A DNA stretch of 64,000 bases from Notolepis coatsorum (GCA_963971535.1 OZ020590.1:149495680-149559679), one strand, 5' to 3'. Positions 9,984 through 22,560 are shown, counted from the first letter of the stretch. Made by a program: numbers and translations. Notes: a model not told the origin generated them from the sequence alone.

Positions 9984-11017
9984 ATACGAGAGACTGCAAT
10001 TCGAAGCTGGCCCATGTAAATGTCCTAACGCAACCCCCTCCAATGTACAATAAATGTCCTATTAAACACAATAATACACGAGACCCTCTTCATGGGACCA
10101 AGTAAGGTTTACTTTAGTCGATAATCCAATGTACAGTAACCCCCCGCCTACCCACCTCCTACAATGTAGTTTCTTCGTCAAATGTATATACTCTCTTTTT
10201 TAGACTATTTTTGTATCACAAACAGTACTGTATTTGTAAATCTGGTATGTCATAAATGTATAGATGTAGCAGTACTGTCTATCTGTATGTCGTGTATGTC
10301 ATATATTATGATGAATTGAACATGGGGGACCCTGATGTAAACAAGACGAAAGTCTTTCTCTGGTCTGCATCCCCTTAACAATTGTGTGTATTGAGCTGTA
10401 CTGTACCCATTCTGCAATCTGTTAATAAAGTTTTCAATCAATCAGTTAGCAGGTAAATTAATTTACATTGATAAACATACAATATGCATGGAGCCACATA
10501 CCTGCAGAAGACACATAAAACAACACCGATGGAGTCTTCTGGTCGCTGCACATCTTGCATACCTACATGTACTAAATTAAACAATTCATTAGTTTCTTCA
10601 CCATAATAACTCATACCTACATGTACAAAATTAAACAATGCATTCGTTTTTTCACCAGAATAACTCATAGTTTCTTCACCATAATAACTCATACCTACAT
10701 GTTGTAGCGCTGAGAGAAAGGAGTCGGAGGCGGTGTCTCGAAGTTGAACCTTATTCATCAGCATAACAACATGTCGACCTAGTCGAGTCGATATCGATCG
10801 GTATTGGTAAGAATACGGCTCTGGTAAGAATGAATGCCGGTGGCAGGAAGTGCCACACTATATATCGTTCGGGGGGGAACTACTATTCCCAACAACAGTT
10901 CTGTGTGAATTATGTACAATCACTACACAGTACTAAATTAAACAATGCATTAGTTTCTTCACCAGAATAACTCAGACCTACATGTACTAAATTAAACAAT
11001 GCATTCGTTTGTTCACC

Positions 11018-11236
<219 letters not shown>

Positions 11237-11239
11237 CCG

Positions 11240-11957
11240 AGAACAGAGATAATGCAGCGGAACGCACAATTGGAGGGGGGCTTCCCACCCTCCAGAACAT
11301 TTACAACAAGCGGTGCAGGGGCAAGGCTAAGAGAATCATCAAGGACTCCAGCCACCCGAACAACTGCCTCTTTGAACTGCTGCGGTCAGGCAAGCGAGCG
11401 ATACCGGAGTCTCAAGGCGAGCACAGAAAGACTCAGAAGAAGCTTCTATCCCCAGGCCATCAGGCTGCTCAACGAACAATAAACACTATGCAACAACCAT
11501 CAAATGCACACAGCACACACATCCACACGCACACACTCACTTTAAACAAACAACACACTGCAGCACCCACTCTCCACACTTTAGATCACCTAAACACACT
11601 TTATATTTATTGGTAAAGGATTTGCACTACAACTCGTACACCTTACTGTAAATTGTATCTAAATTGTACCTCATCCCATTTCTGCGTTGCACTATATAGT
11701 ATTGTATATTAGTATATTGCATAGTATATTGTATATTGTATGGTAACTCAGTTACTTCTATTCTGCATCGAACATTGTACATATGTCTATACTGAACACT
11801 GTGACCTCTATTTTTACTTCTTTTTACATGCTACTTTATTTTATTTCATACTTATCTTGTCTAGCACAGTCTCTGGAGAGTAACAGTAAGAAGCATTTTG
11901 TATAAAAGTATTCTGTACTTCTGTATGACAACTATTAAAGAAACTTGAACTTGGAAT
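11240..11957 (+). mobile_element. Rex1/CR1-like LINE 3' end
   Basis: The plus frame encodes residues such as RAKRIIKDSSHPNNCLFELL with RSLKASTERLRRSFYPQAIR in the next frame. This is the conserved C-terminal end of fish non-LTR proteins. A UTR follows, ending ACTATTAAAGAAACTTGAACTTG. A frameshift separates the two stretches and the 5' part is missing. A 75-bp piece of the same 3' end is inserted in unit B at 15709-15785. Confidence 0.7.
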
Positions 11958-12291
11958 GGCCGTAGCAATCATTGCGACATTTAACCTACCTATAAAACTA
12001 GAACTAGTGGTCAAATTAGCACAAATGTCATAAAACCATGTAATAAAACAAACGTTAAGCATTATGTATTACAAGTTAAAAACTTAAATTAGTTACATTT
12101 AGCAGAAACGAGTTAAATAAGGAGCTATATTTCAAACTGAAGCCCCTCCCATCAGCAGAGAGAGTGGGTACGGCAACACAACAGGGACAGACAGCGATAG
12201 GCAATGAGGTGGTGTGACAGGTTCTCACTGCCACCTAGTGGTAGCTGTTGTTATTGTATGTACTGTGTGGATTGATTGAACATTTTATTAA

Positions 12292-12903
12292 ATGGGCCTG
12301 GTCCACAAGATACACTACACCACTAAGGTACCCATGTTGTACACGTCGAAATACTTCCCAAAGGTCAGTGAATACCACGACCACAACACCAGAGGAAGCT
12401 CCACAAATCATGTCCAACCCAGATTCGGCTCAAACAAGGGACTAAACACGTTTCGCAATTATGCCACAACAATGTGGAACGCCCTACCCACAGCCGTAAA
12501 AAAGATGTGAATCCCTACCCACCTTCAAAACCGCTCTTAAAGAGCACCTACGGGAGGCTGCAATTAGAAACTGGCCACCGTAAATGTCCAAACCCCCCCA
12601 CCCACCCACCCCCTCCTAATGTACAGTCTCCTCCCCATCATATGTATATATTTTCTGTTAGGATCTCTGGGTAACAGTACTGTATATTTGCATATCGTAT
12701 ATGTCACAAATGTAACAGTACTATATACCTGTATGTCATGTATGTCATAAATGTCACTATGAATTGAAAATGGGGGACCCTGATGTAAACAAGACGAAAG
12801 CCTTTCTCTGGTCTGCATCCCCTTAACAATTCTGTGTATTGAGCTGTACTGTATTGTACCCATTCTGCAATCTGTTAATAAAGTTTTCATTCATTCATTC
12901 ATA
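12292..12903 (+). mobile_element. LINE 3' end, (CATT)n-tailed
   Basis: The C-terminal coding piece (GLVHKIHYTTKVP, NTRGSSTNHVQPRFGSNKG) with a frameshift near 12506 is followed by the family 3' UTR and TTCATTCATTCATTC. The tail is CATT based, unlike the CAAT tail of most neighbours. Confidence 0.8.
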
Positions 12904-13344
12904 CTACTGAGCAATAGTGCTAATCAGATGTATGTACAGAGTTGTTATATTAATATGTATCTATCCATATATATTGTGACATCCTCCAGGCACGACGCAG
13001 TATACAAGTAGATTTCTTGAACTGATTTGAATGAAGCTTGTCCATTCTCCATCCAAACCGTAAAATATGTACACAATACATACAAATGATACCATTAGCA
13101 ATTGAAAGCCCATCAAAAACGTAGCTAACATCAACATATAACGAAAATCATCATCCATAGCAATCAATACCTTAGTGGCTGCGTGCCAGTATAAGAGAAC
13201 ATCGATTGTGTTGTGTCTTTGTCCTTTTTCTTGTTATATTGTCTTGTGTTAGACAACTATTTTACTTGCTTGATTGAATTGACCGCGAAGTCAAGACAGC
13301 CATCCATCAAGTCATGTCGGGTCTCAAAGAAAGGCGGAAACACG
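12904..13344. other. Interval with no recognised feature
   Basis: The first 60 bases resemble the flank found near 15500 (GCTAATCAGATGTATGTACAG in inverse form). I see no gene, tandem array or element ends in the rest. Confidence 0.5.
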
Positions 13345-14580
13345 TGTGGTAGTATTGACGTTGAATTTCATAATTAATAGGTGTGAATAAATTAGAGACC
13401 CATAATGTAAAGCCAGATGTATCTTTCAATAGCAGAGAGAGACTCAGTGGCTAAAACAGTCTCAACTGTCAGTTGAGACAGCTGCAGCAGATAACAGCAA
13501 GAGCCATTCTCAACCCCCACTCAAGCAATGACTAAATTAGAGGACAAACACCTTTTCGAACTGACTGTATGTAAATGCTGATCAAAGACAGCTGGGCTGA
13601 CCACAGGGCAGACCAGTTTAGACTTGCTGAAGAAATGATTAGTCATGGACACTAAGTCACAAACAAAGTTATCTATTAATCAACTGTTTAGTATCAAAAG
13701 AGTAAACCATAATATTAGAAATGGGTAAATTCATATATACGGGAGATACAGTTGGTAAAAGGTTATTGGAACAGTACTCGGCAATCAGTTGAGTTGAGAG
13801 ATCACACCAAGGAGGGGGGGCCATAAAGACCCCCCTTCTGATCACGGAGGGAAGAGAAACCACATCAAGGAAGGGGGGGCCATAAAGACCCCCCTTCTTA
13901 TCACTGAGGGAAGATGACATCACACCAACCCCCACCCGTGGGACAAGACCCAACCCCCCAGAAGAAGACGCTGGATTGGATCAACCATGTGCTAATATTG
14001 GCTAGAAATGATAGGATATAAGGGCCCACAAAGTGTTATGCTGGAGCCGAGACCCCACCCAGGTCTGCATGCTCCAACCGCCCCCCCACCGAGAGACTAC
14101 TGCTGTGCTGTTTTAATGTAAGTAAGCTGAAATGGAACCACCATGTTTGGTTAGAATAGACTGTAAACTTAGCTTAGAAACCAGGCGGCTTACTTACATA
14201 CAAAAAGGGCTTACAGTATTGTCAATGTATGTTCAAATTATGTTAACAAGTGACTGTTTCTGTACATATTGGGGTTTGAGATGCAAACCTTATTGTGATT
14301 CCTGTACACGGCAGCCATGTTAATGTTTTCTGATAATCTTTTGTATGTAAAAGGCAACTTCTTATTCACCCTTGGCCTCTGGCTCAAATAAATGTTGAGT
14401 TGAACTATAGTTCTGGTTTGTCTGGCTACACGTTTATTTCTTCATCTGCTTTAAGTCAGATGAGGAGACCAACAATTCTATCGTATATGATCCCTTTCTC
14501 CTCCTTCCAGATAAGCAATCCCATTGTCCTGTACTACAATAACCTTAGATTATTGTAGGATTCTGTAGAAATATACTACA
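13345..14580 (+). mobile_element. Solo LTR with CACG target duplication
   Basis: The segment begins TGTGGTAGTATT and ends ATATACTACA, so the ends are a short inverted repeat with TG...CA. It is flanked by CACG at 13341-13344 and 14581-14584. A TATA-like GATATAAG lies at about 14015-14022 and AATAAA at 14387-14392, giving plus orientation. No internal region or second LTR is present, as expected after LTR-LTR recombination. The 4-bp duplication and 1,236-bp length fit a gypsy or endogenous retrovirus LTR; family unknown. Confidence 0.78.
13796..13912. repeat. Duplicated hairpin motif inside the solo LTR
   Basis: Two tandem copies of about 60 bp each contain a GGGGGG...CCATAAAGA...CCCCCC stem-loop, followed by TATCACTGAGGG or its variant. 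They lie upstream of the TATA-like box, in the position of a U3 enhancer repeat. Confidence 0.65.
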
Positions 14581-14859
14581 CACGTCACCGGATATTAAGT
14601 GGGAAACGTCTCGTGAGACTAAATAATTGCACAAGCAAAAAGAAATCATGCACCACTCATATTATCTATATAAACCCATATGAAATACAATCCTGAGTGT
14701 TATTATTAATATGCTAAAATAAACGTATAAAATTGTAAGCGAATATAACTATATTAACCAACTGTTAACCATAGCTGCATTTACATATATCCACATCTGT
14801 CTGTACATACCTGCATATAATCCTTTGTATATCTGATACTAGCCTTTATCTATCTATAC

Positions 14860-15430
14860 ATTTTGTACATATCCCTTACCTACTCTTACTAGTTACTATA
14901 TCTGTACATATCCCTTACCTACTCTTACTATATCTGTACATATCTCTTACCTACTCTTACTATATCTGTACATATCTCTTACCTACTCTTACTAGTTACT
15001 ATATCTGTACATATCTCTTACCTACTCTTACTAGTTACTATATCTATACATATCCCTTACTAGTTACTATATCTGTATATCTCTTACCTACTCTTACTAG
15101 TTACTATATCTGTACATATCCCTTACCTACTCTTACTAGTTACTATATCTGACCATATCCCTTACCTACTCTTACTAGTTACTATATCTATACATATCCC
15201 TTACCTACTCTTACTAGTTAGTGTTACTATATCTATACATATCTCTTACCTACTCTTACTAGTTACTATATCTATATCTGTACAACATATCCCTTACCTA
15301 CTCTTACTAGTTACTATATCTGTAGATATCCCTTACCTACTCTTACTATAGTTACTATATCTGTACATATACCTTACCTACTCTTACTAGTTACTATATC
15401 TGTACATATCTCTTACTAGTTACGCTGCTG
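14860..15430. repeat. 37-bp minisatellite at the start of unit B
   Basis: Roughly 14 imperfect copies of a 37-bp unit (TATCTGTACATATCCCTTAC plus CTACTCTTACTAGTTAC), some truncated. Unit C has only a few copies (38893-38935 and 39779-39830), split by a hAT element. Confidence 0.9.
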
Positions 15431-15536
15431 GCCAGTATGATTTACTACCATAGTGTCTTTATACCTGTATCGATGTACATATTAATACTTAATACTACAA
15501 CTCTGTACATACATCTGATTAGCACTAATACTAATC

Positions 15537-15670
15537 AGTGGCTCGGGAGGTATAGCAGTCATCTGGTAATCTGGAGGTTCCCAGTTCGATTCCCCTTCTC
15601 CCGGGCAGCGTGTCGAAGTGTCCTTGAGCAAGACACTTAACCCCTAACTTAACCCCATTGCAGTAGTCGA
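15537..15670 (+). mobile_element. tRNA-derived SINE, unit B
   Basis: Paralogue of the SINE at 86-220, with the same box A and box B-like sequences and nearly identical throughout. Confidence 0.7.
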
Positions 15671-15708
15671 GGGAGGCGAGACGTGACTGTTGATTGGACG
15701 AGGAGTTG

Positions 15709-15785
15709 GTTTCAAGTTTCAAGTTTCTTTAATAGTTGTCATACAGAAGTACAGAATACTTTTATACAAAATGCTTCTTACTGTT
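15709..15785 (-). mobile_element. Short Rex1-like 3' fragment inserted in unit B
   Basis: About 75 bp reading TTTCAAGTTTCTTTAATAG on plus is the reverse complement of the 3' end at 11880-11957. Units A and C lack it between GAGTTGG and GTGGCTTC, so it is unit B specific. Confidence 0.7.
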
Positions 15786-16857
15786 GGGTGGCTTCATTTG
15801 TCAGCAAGGGTCCTTCTGCCGTTGCTCAGGAGGAACATTGCATGCAGGGCAGGGATACAAACTGGTCAGACTACTGCTTGACCTTACTCCTAGAACCCAC
15901 CTCACCCCTGCCCACTTTGACAACCTAGGATGGCTTAGAGTAGACGACAGAGTACAGCAACTTGCAATGGGCCTGGTCTACAAGATACACTACACGACTA
16001 AAGTACCCATGTACATGTCAAAATACTTCCCAAAGGTCAGTGAATACCACGATCACAACACCAGAGGGAGCTCCACAAATCATGTCAAACCCAGATTCGG
16101 CTCAAACAAGGGACTAAACACGTTTTGCAATTATGCCACATCAATGTGGAACGCCCGACCCACAGCTGTAAAGGAATGTGAATCACTACCCACTTTCAAA
16201 ACCACTCTCAAAGAGCACCTACGGGAGACTGCAGTTGGAAACTGGCCCCTGTAAATGTCTAAACCCAACCCCCTCCAATGTACAGTAAATGTTCTAACCC
16301 AATAATACATAAGACCCTCTTCTTGGGACCAAGTAAGGTTTAGTCGATATTCCAATGTAGTTTCGCTTGTAGTTCCCCCCCCCCCCCCCCCCCCACCTCC
16401 AATGTACAGTCCCCCCCCCCCACCTACCCAACCTCCTCCAATGTACAGTTTCTACGTCAAATGTAGATACTCTCTTTTTTATACTCTTTTTGTATCACAA
16501 ACAGTACTGTATTTGTAAATCTGGTATGTCATAAATGTATAGATGTAGCAGTACTGTCTATCTGTATGTTGTGTATGTCATATATGTTATGATGAATTGA
16601 AAATGGGGGACCCTGATGTAAACAAGATGAAAGTCTTTCTCTGGGCCCTGTTCCCCGTACCTGGCTAACTGAGTTAGCCGGATAATGTTCAGCATAGCTT
16701 GACTTAAGCCAGACATTTCCGTTCCCCGACGTCGGATTTTCTAAGTCACTATGGCAACAGATCGAAAAGTTTGAACCTCCTCCAGAGCAGGTTTAGTTGA
16801 GTTAGCTGGATATAAGCTGGCCACTCCCTCGGAACAAAATGGCAGCTCCCTTCCTCA

Positions 16858-17275
16858 GAGATTGATTGATTGATTGGAAACTGTATTAACAGATTGCAGA
16901 ATGGGGTACAATACAGTACGGCTCAATACACACAATTGTTAAGGGGATGCAGACCCAGAGAAAGACTTTCGTCTTGTTTACATCAGGGTCCCCCATTTTC
17001 AATTAATAATGACATTTATGACATACATGACATACAGATAATAGATATATCATGACATTTATGACATACATGACATACAGATATACAGTACTGTTACATT
17101 TGTGACATACAAGATATGCAAATATACAGTACTGTTAAACAGAGATCCTAACAGAAAATATATATACGAGGGGGAGGAAACTGTACATTGGGAGGGGGTG
17201 GGTGGGTGGGAGGGGGTGTTTGGACATTTACGGGGGCCAGTTTCGAATTGCAGCCTCCCGTAGGTGCTATTTGAT
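16858..17275 (-). mobile_element. LINE 3' copy inside the Harbinger-like element
   Basis: It starts with ATTGATTGATTG (tail on minus) and reaches the coding end near CTCCCGTAGGTGC. The A copy of this insertion is cut short at 1470. Confidence 0.8.
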
Positions 17276-17374
17276 CCCATTATACCATTCTGAATAATGT
17301 TTTCGCGAGATGATTTCCAAAATGTATTGATTTCATAGAATGTGTGAAATAGGCCTATAATTAAAAACAATTCA

Positions 17375-17645
17375 AATTAGGGATGTCCGATATTATCGGC
17401 CGATATCGGCAGTAAAATGTGATATCGGAAAATATCGGTATCGGTTAAAAAGAAAAAAAAAAACAATAATAATAATATTTGTTATATATATATCCAGTAA
17501 AATTATTAGTTACCTGAAATTATTCCATTTTTGGGGGGGGGGGGGGGGGAACCCTGCATATATCGGTATCGGTTGATATCGGTTGATATCGGTATCGGAA
17601 ATTAAGAGTTGGACAATATCGGAATATCGGTATCGGTAAAAAAGC
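17375..17645. repeat. ATCGG-rich repeat, possible hAT-like remnant
   Basis: The left end reads TAGGGATGTCCGATATTATC and the body holds many GATATCGG and GGTATCGG copies plus a run of about 20 G at 17525. The left terminus resembles fish hAT-type elements. I could not define the right end or a duplication. Confidence 0.45.
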
Positions 17646-19149
17646 CTAATTAAAATACATTAAACTGGTCAAATAAATGCTGATAATAAATCATATTCAG
17701 CCTATGGATTTCCTACATACTGCATGACACCTGTTTGAGCTGCGGGATGAGGCGCGCTTGTTTCTGATGGAGAATGTGTCCCAGCTCGCTGCCCACCTCC
17801 GATGCCGACTAGATATCAATTGAGGGGGAATACACGGCACAGCTATACCTACCTATTCGAAAAAAACATTATCTGCACTGACTTATATAAAAAATAAGTA
17901 CAGATCACGTCTGAATGAATGTGGAGGATGATCTCAGAGTCGCTGTCTCCAAAATTAAACCCAGACTATGCACATCCATCTCATTAGGTGAGTTGAACAT
18001 TATAGCCTTCTAAATGAAACACGCTATATGTATTCATTTTATGGTTGTTTGATTATTGTGTTATTTTGTGTAGTTATTGTGCATGTTAAAAGTCTCCAAT
18101 GCATATGTGTGCGTGTGAACGTTTGCATGTTTCAACCACCTCTATATGATAGTGGGGGTCGCGGCTCTCTGACACCGTTATTTCGGGGGTCGCGGCCTGA
18201 AAACTTTAGGAACAATGTATTTATTATATTACATGATACCTAAGCGCATACAGTAGAGATATCCTCATAAGTATCTATTCATTCGTATCAATTAGATATA
18301 CTCTCTTTGGGCTTGTTTTTGTATACTTATTCTGAAAGAGTTGAAATAATAATTTTCGCTAGCAAGATCTCATTTGATTATTCATCCATTAAGCCTATTG
18401 CCAGCAGTTACATTTAAATAAATATAATCTGATTGATTGGGGTAATAAGGGACTTAAAATGTGCCTATAGATTATGCATTTAACTTGTCGGCTAGGCTAT
18501 TGAGCCGTACTGTATTGTACCCATTCTGCAATCTTGTTAATAAAGTTTTAAATCAATCAATCAATCAATGCCGTTAGAAAATCAGGATTTCTGCGATCGA
18601 CACCTGCTGTCTTTTCAACTGAAGCGGCCGCGCGCACTGATCCTGAGTATCAAGTCTGGTTCGAATGAACGAGACTGAATCCACCTTCGAGGAACAGGGA
18701 AATCCCGGATTCAAACATCTGGTTAATTGAATCTGGATAATGGGACTTTTGATCGACTTAGTTGAACCAGGTACGGGGAATAGGGCCCAGGTCTGCATCC
18801 CCTTAACAATTGTGTTTATTGAGCTGTACTGTATTGTACCCATTCTGCAATCTGTTAATAAAGTTTTCAATCAATCAATCAATCATACACGGCACACTGA
18901 GGCCTACAACAAACTGACCGGATCTTCCTTTATTCATTATGTTGATTGTACTGTAGCACTATTTTACTCTGTCCATTCTATTGCATAATTTTACTATCTA
19001 TTCTATTCTACTATTCTATTATTGCACTGTATTATTTTACTCTGTCTATTGCTTTTTATTACAGGTTCAAAACTGTCAGGTATTAAACTGTGTGGGTATC
19101 AAACAAGAGACTGTCAGGCTTTAAAACTGTGTAGGAACCAGGCCTAGAA

Positions 19150-20043
19150 CTGCACCCTGAGAGGGAACTGCACCCTGAGAGGGAACTGCACTCTGAGAGG
19201 GAACTGCACTCTGAGAGCAATGGTGCAGTCCTAATATGGGAACTGGTAACACGCCACGCCACGTGCACGCGCGGGTACGTGCATGCGCACATAACTGATT
19301 TATACACACGCACGCACACACACACGCACACACACACACACACAAGCGCATATACGCAAGTGCAATCTTTCTATCATACAAGCTCTTCTTGCTCTCTATT
19401 TGTGTGAATGTGCGCGTGGAAAGCTGGCGCGCAGCCCAGACGCTTGATTCAATATCATAAGCAGGTAGACCCCCATCACGAATTCCGAGCCACATTAGTA
19501 TTCACCTCCACTGCCTGTGTCACACAGATTGAAGGGGGAGATGCATTCAGATAGCCAACACCCAGACACTTAGTCTACCTGCGCTTTTTGTTATGTAAAA
19601 CGGTGGCCGGGTACTAGTCACAACGAATGGATACAGCGCATTTTTGTGTGCGCGTACACGCGAGTACACATCGGTGCACGATCGCGCGTACTTCTGCCTC
19701 AGTGATCTGGTAACACGGCGTGTAACCGGGTGTGACCGCGACTGCACCACTGTCTGAGAGGGAACTGCACTCTGAGAGGGAACTGCACTCTGAGAGAGGG
19801 AACTGCACCCTGAGAGGGAACTGCACTCTGAGAGGGAACTGCACTCTGCACTCTGAGAGGGAACTGCACCCTGAGAGGGAACTTCACCCTGAGAGGGAAC
19901 TGCACTCTGAGAGGGAACTGCACCCTGAGAGGGAACTGCACTCTGAGAGGGAACTGCACTCTGAGAGGGAACTGCACTCTGAGAGGGAACTGCACTCTGA
20001 GAGGGAACTGCACCCTGAGAGGGAACTGCACTCTGAGAGGGAG
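19150..20043. repeat. 18-bp minisatellite, unit B, split by a hAT element
   Basis: About four copies (19150-19217) and about sixteen copies (19753-20043) of GAGAGGGAACTGCACTCT. A 535-bp hAT element lies between the two blocks. The total is about twice that of unit A and several times that of unit C. Confidence 0.9.
19218..19752. mobile_element. hAT MITE in the minisatellite
   Basis: Ends CAATGGTGCAGTC and CAGTGGTGCAGTC (other strand) are typical of hAT. The 8-bp duplication TCTGAGAG at 19210-19217 and 19753-19760 is part of the minisatellite unit itself. The interior has alternating purine-pyrimidine stretches (CGTGCACGCGCG, CA repeats). No transposase. Confidence 0.88.
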
Positions 20044-20410
20044 GTTCGAAGGGTCAAAGTGGGTATAAGACAGGAGGGAAGACTGTCAAGTTTTAAACTG
20101 TGGATACCAAACAGAGAAGGTAAAGACAACTTTGAACTGTTGAACAGTAATCCAGAACTATTTTATTGCACTGTAAAAAAAAAAATTATAATATATATTT
20201 AGCATGGAATAGCGCACAAACTAAAGTATGTAGAAATTAAGTGGTTAGTCAGTCTTGGACTATAAACAATGCCCGTCAAATGAGCCATACTATTGTCTCC
20301 ATCCATAGCTATAATACAGAACACACGATGGGTCCGCAAACATGGCTAAAATGGTCAATAACGCTGGCGCCATTGAGTAAAGATGGGAAACGAGCGTGGC
20401 GGTCAATGAG

Positions 20411-21765
20411 TTAACAGGGACGGGGTTGAATGTGAACTAGATGAGGGAGGGAGGGACGTGAGTTTGTTTCTTCTCTGGTGTGAATCATCATGTGTGTCTT
20501 TATATATGCCTTCCGAGAAAATCCTTTCCCACAAACTTCACAACTAAATGTTTTTTCCCCAGTATGAGTTCTGATATGTACTTTTAAGTCACGTTTTGCA
20601 CCAAATATTTTATCACACAGTGTGCAACTATAGGGCTTTTCCCCAGTATGGCATCTCATGTGTCTATTCAGGTCTCCCTGTGAAATATATCTTTTAGGAC
20701 ACAGGGTGCAACTATAGGGCTTTTCCCCAGGATGGCTTCTCATGTGTCTATTCAGGTGTCCCTGTGTAGTATATCTTTTAGGACACAGGGTGCAACTATA
20801 GGGCTTTTCCCCAGTATGGCGTCTCATGTGTCTATTCAGGTCTCCCTGTCTAATATATCTTTTACGACACAGTGTGCAACTATAGGGCTTTCTCCCAGTG
20901 TGGCTTCTCATATGTGCCTCCAAGAGTGTAATGGCAGTACATTTCTTGCCACAAAAACATTTCCCACACACTTCACAGCTCCAGGTCTCACATGGTATTT
21001 GGTTTGATAATTTCACCTCATGGGATGCAACCACAGAGCTCTTGAACTGGTTGCTGTTAGACAAACTCTGTCCTTTGTTTTTCTGTGTCTTCTTTGATGT
21101 CAGTGAGTTTAAACCAGGATGAGGTTCACCAGTCTCCAGCCAATCATCACTGTCATCAGTATCAGTTCCAGAACAGTGTGAAGAGAGGAGCTGGCCATCT
21201 GTAGTTGGTTCTAAATCACCAGCTGGATCTAAGTTACTGACTGGTTCTGATAATCCACAGTCCTCTCCATCAGGTTCTGTTTTCATCTGTTCTGTTGAGG
21301 TGCTGGCTAGAGGCTCTGTCTCTCTGTTTTCCTCAGTCTGGGTTTGGTTAAACCATGAGGACTGAGGTTTCTCTTCATCATGTTCACTCTTCACAGGGAC
21401 AGGATTGAAAGTGAACTTGATATCAGCCTCCTCCAGACCTTGAAGCTGCTCTCCCTCCTGACTGGTCCAGAGTTCCTCCTGTTCCTCTTTAATCTGTAGG
21501 AGCTCTGGGTCCTGGGTTTGGTTAAACCATGAGGACTGAGGTTTCTCTTCATCATCTTCACTCTTCACATGGACAGGGTTGAATGTGAACTTGATGATAT
21601 CAGCCTCCTCCAGACCTTGAAGCTGCTCTCCCTCCTGACTGGTCCAGAGTTCCTCCTGTTCCTCTTTCATCTGTAGGAGCTCTGGCTGCTCCTGGCTCAG
21701 ACTGGGGCTCCTCTCTTGCTGCTCAGGGGGAACCTCCTCTTCACAGACAGAGAGCTGTGGGGGGT
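20411..21765 (-). CDS. Teleost C2H2 zinc-finger protein, last exon (ZNF B, 5 intact fingers)
   Basis: Paralogue of ZNF A and probable nuclear transcription factor. The same acidic N-terminus with two KEEQEELWTSQEGEQL repeats leads to the finger array. A deletion of about 43 codons fuses the start of finger 1 (CEVCGKCF) to the middle of finger 3 (CGKKCTAITLLEAHMRSH), destroying both. Five regular fingers follow, joined by TGEKPYSC-type linkers (one is PGEKPYSC, one TGRKPYSC). The C-terminal tail is longer than in A (ends HIQPRPC). The splice acceptor is conserved, so the exon should start at 21765 although the frame is open to 21790. First exons not found. Intact frame; function unproven. Confidence 0.82.
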
Positions 21766-21846
21766 CTGGAGGGAGGCAGAATAATAACATGAATAGTTGT
21801 AATTGCTGTCACCATTGGAAAGCCACCCATTTTAAGAATTCACACA

Positions 21847-22322
21847 TGTTCTTCCTGTGCCCCAGGACAGTTCAGTCAGTATGTTCTTCCTGTGCCCCAG
21901 GACAGTTCAGTCAGTATGTTCTTCCTGTGCCCCAGGACAGTTCAGTCAGTATGTTCTTCCTGTGCCCCAGGACAGTTCAGTCAGTATGTTCTTCCTGTGC
22001 CCCAGGACAGTTCAGTCAGTATGTTCTTCCTGTGCCCCAGGACAGTTCAGTCAGTATGTTCTTCCTGTGCCCCAGGACAGTTCAGTCAGTATGTTCTTCC
22101 TGTGCTCCAGGACAGTTCAGTCAGTATGTCAGTACATACTGAGGATGAACATACTGACTGAACTGTCCTGAGACACAGGAAGAATATACTGACTGAACTG
22201 TCCTGGAGCACAGGAAGAACATACTGACTGAACTGTCCTCAGGAAGAACATACTGAATGAACTGTCCTGGAGCACAGGAAGAACATACTGACTGAACTGT
22301 CCTGGAGCACAGGAAGAACATA
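21847..22322. repeat. 35-bp minisatellite, unit B, direct then inverted
   Basis: Eight direct copies (21847-22128) are followed by about five copies in opposite orientation (22129-22322). The array is therefore a large inverted repeat upstream of ZNF B. The direct block is more homogeneous (CCCCAGG variant) than in unit A. Confidence 0.9.
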
Positions 22323-22371
22323 GATGGTGAAAAAACGAGGTAGTTCACCATGTCGGCCGATGATTAAAATG

Positions 22372-22560
22372 ACATAAATGACGCAACATACAGATATATA
22401 TCATGACATTTCTGACATACAGGTATACAGTACTGTTACATTTGTGACATACAAGATATGCAAATATACAGTAGTTAAACAGAAATCTTAACAGAAAATA
22501 TATACATACGAGGGGGATGGAAACTGTACATTAGGAGGGAGTGGGTGGGTGGGAGGGGAC
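22372..22560 (-). mobile_element. LINE 3' UTR fragment
   Basis: Minus-strand UTR of the (CAAT)n LINE family: GACATACA repeats, ACAGTACTGTTACATTTG and the GGTGGGTGGG stretch. Confidence 0.65.

Larger units (their letters stand above)
9057..10444 (+). mobile_element. LINE 3' end, unit A second copy, with two nested transposons
   Basis: The LINE sequence begins around TATCAAAACCACTC and ends AATAAAGTTTTCAATCAATC at about 10444. The two elements at 9066-9416 and 9445-9983 are inserted in it. The paralogue in unit C (45783-46272) is free of both, which gives precise ends for each insertion. Confidence 0.8.
16644..18787. mobile_element. Harbinger-like non-autonomous element, unit B (long form)
   Basis: Same ends and same insertion point as the unit A element, flanked by CTG (16641-16643) and CAG (18788-18790). 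At 2,144 bp it keeps an internal part deleted in A: a longer minus-strand LINE 3' copy (16858-17275) and an ATCGG-rich repeat (17375-17645). The shared position shows the insertion happened before A and B separated. Confidence 0.78.
15850..18885 (+). mobile_element. LINE 3' end, unit B, interrupted by a MITE
   Basis: Paralogue of the unit A LINE 3' end. Coding remnant and UTR run to 16643, the Harbinger-like element occupies 16644-18787, and the LINE tail with (CAAT)n follows. Confidence 0.83.

Noticed and set aside
10701..10932. 230-bp insert TGTAGCGCTGAGAG...CACTACACA as a solo LTR
   Set aside because: It has TG...CA ends and is absent from units B and C, but only a 2-bp duplication (GT) can be made, so the type of element is undecided.
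14860..15430. CRISPR-like array of 37-bp repeats
   Set aside because: Units are contiguous without unique spacers and the genome is vertebrate; it is a minisatellite.
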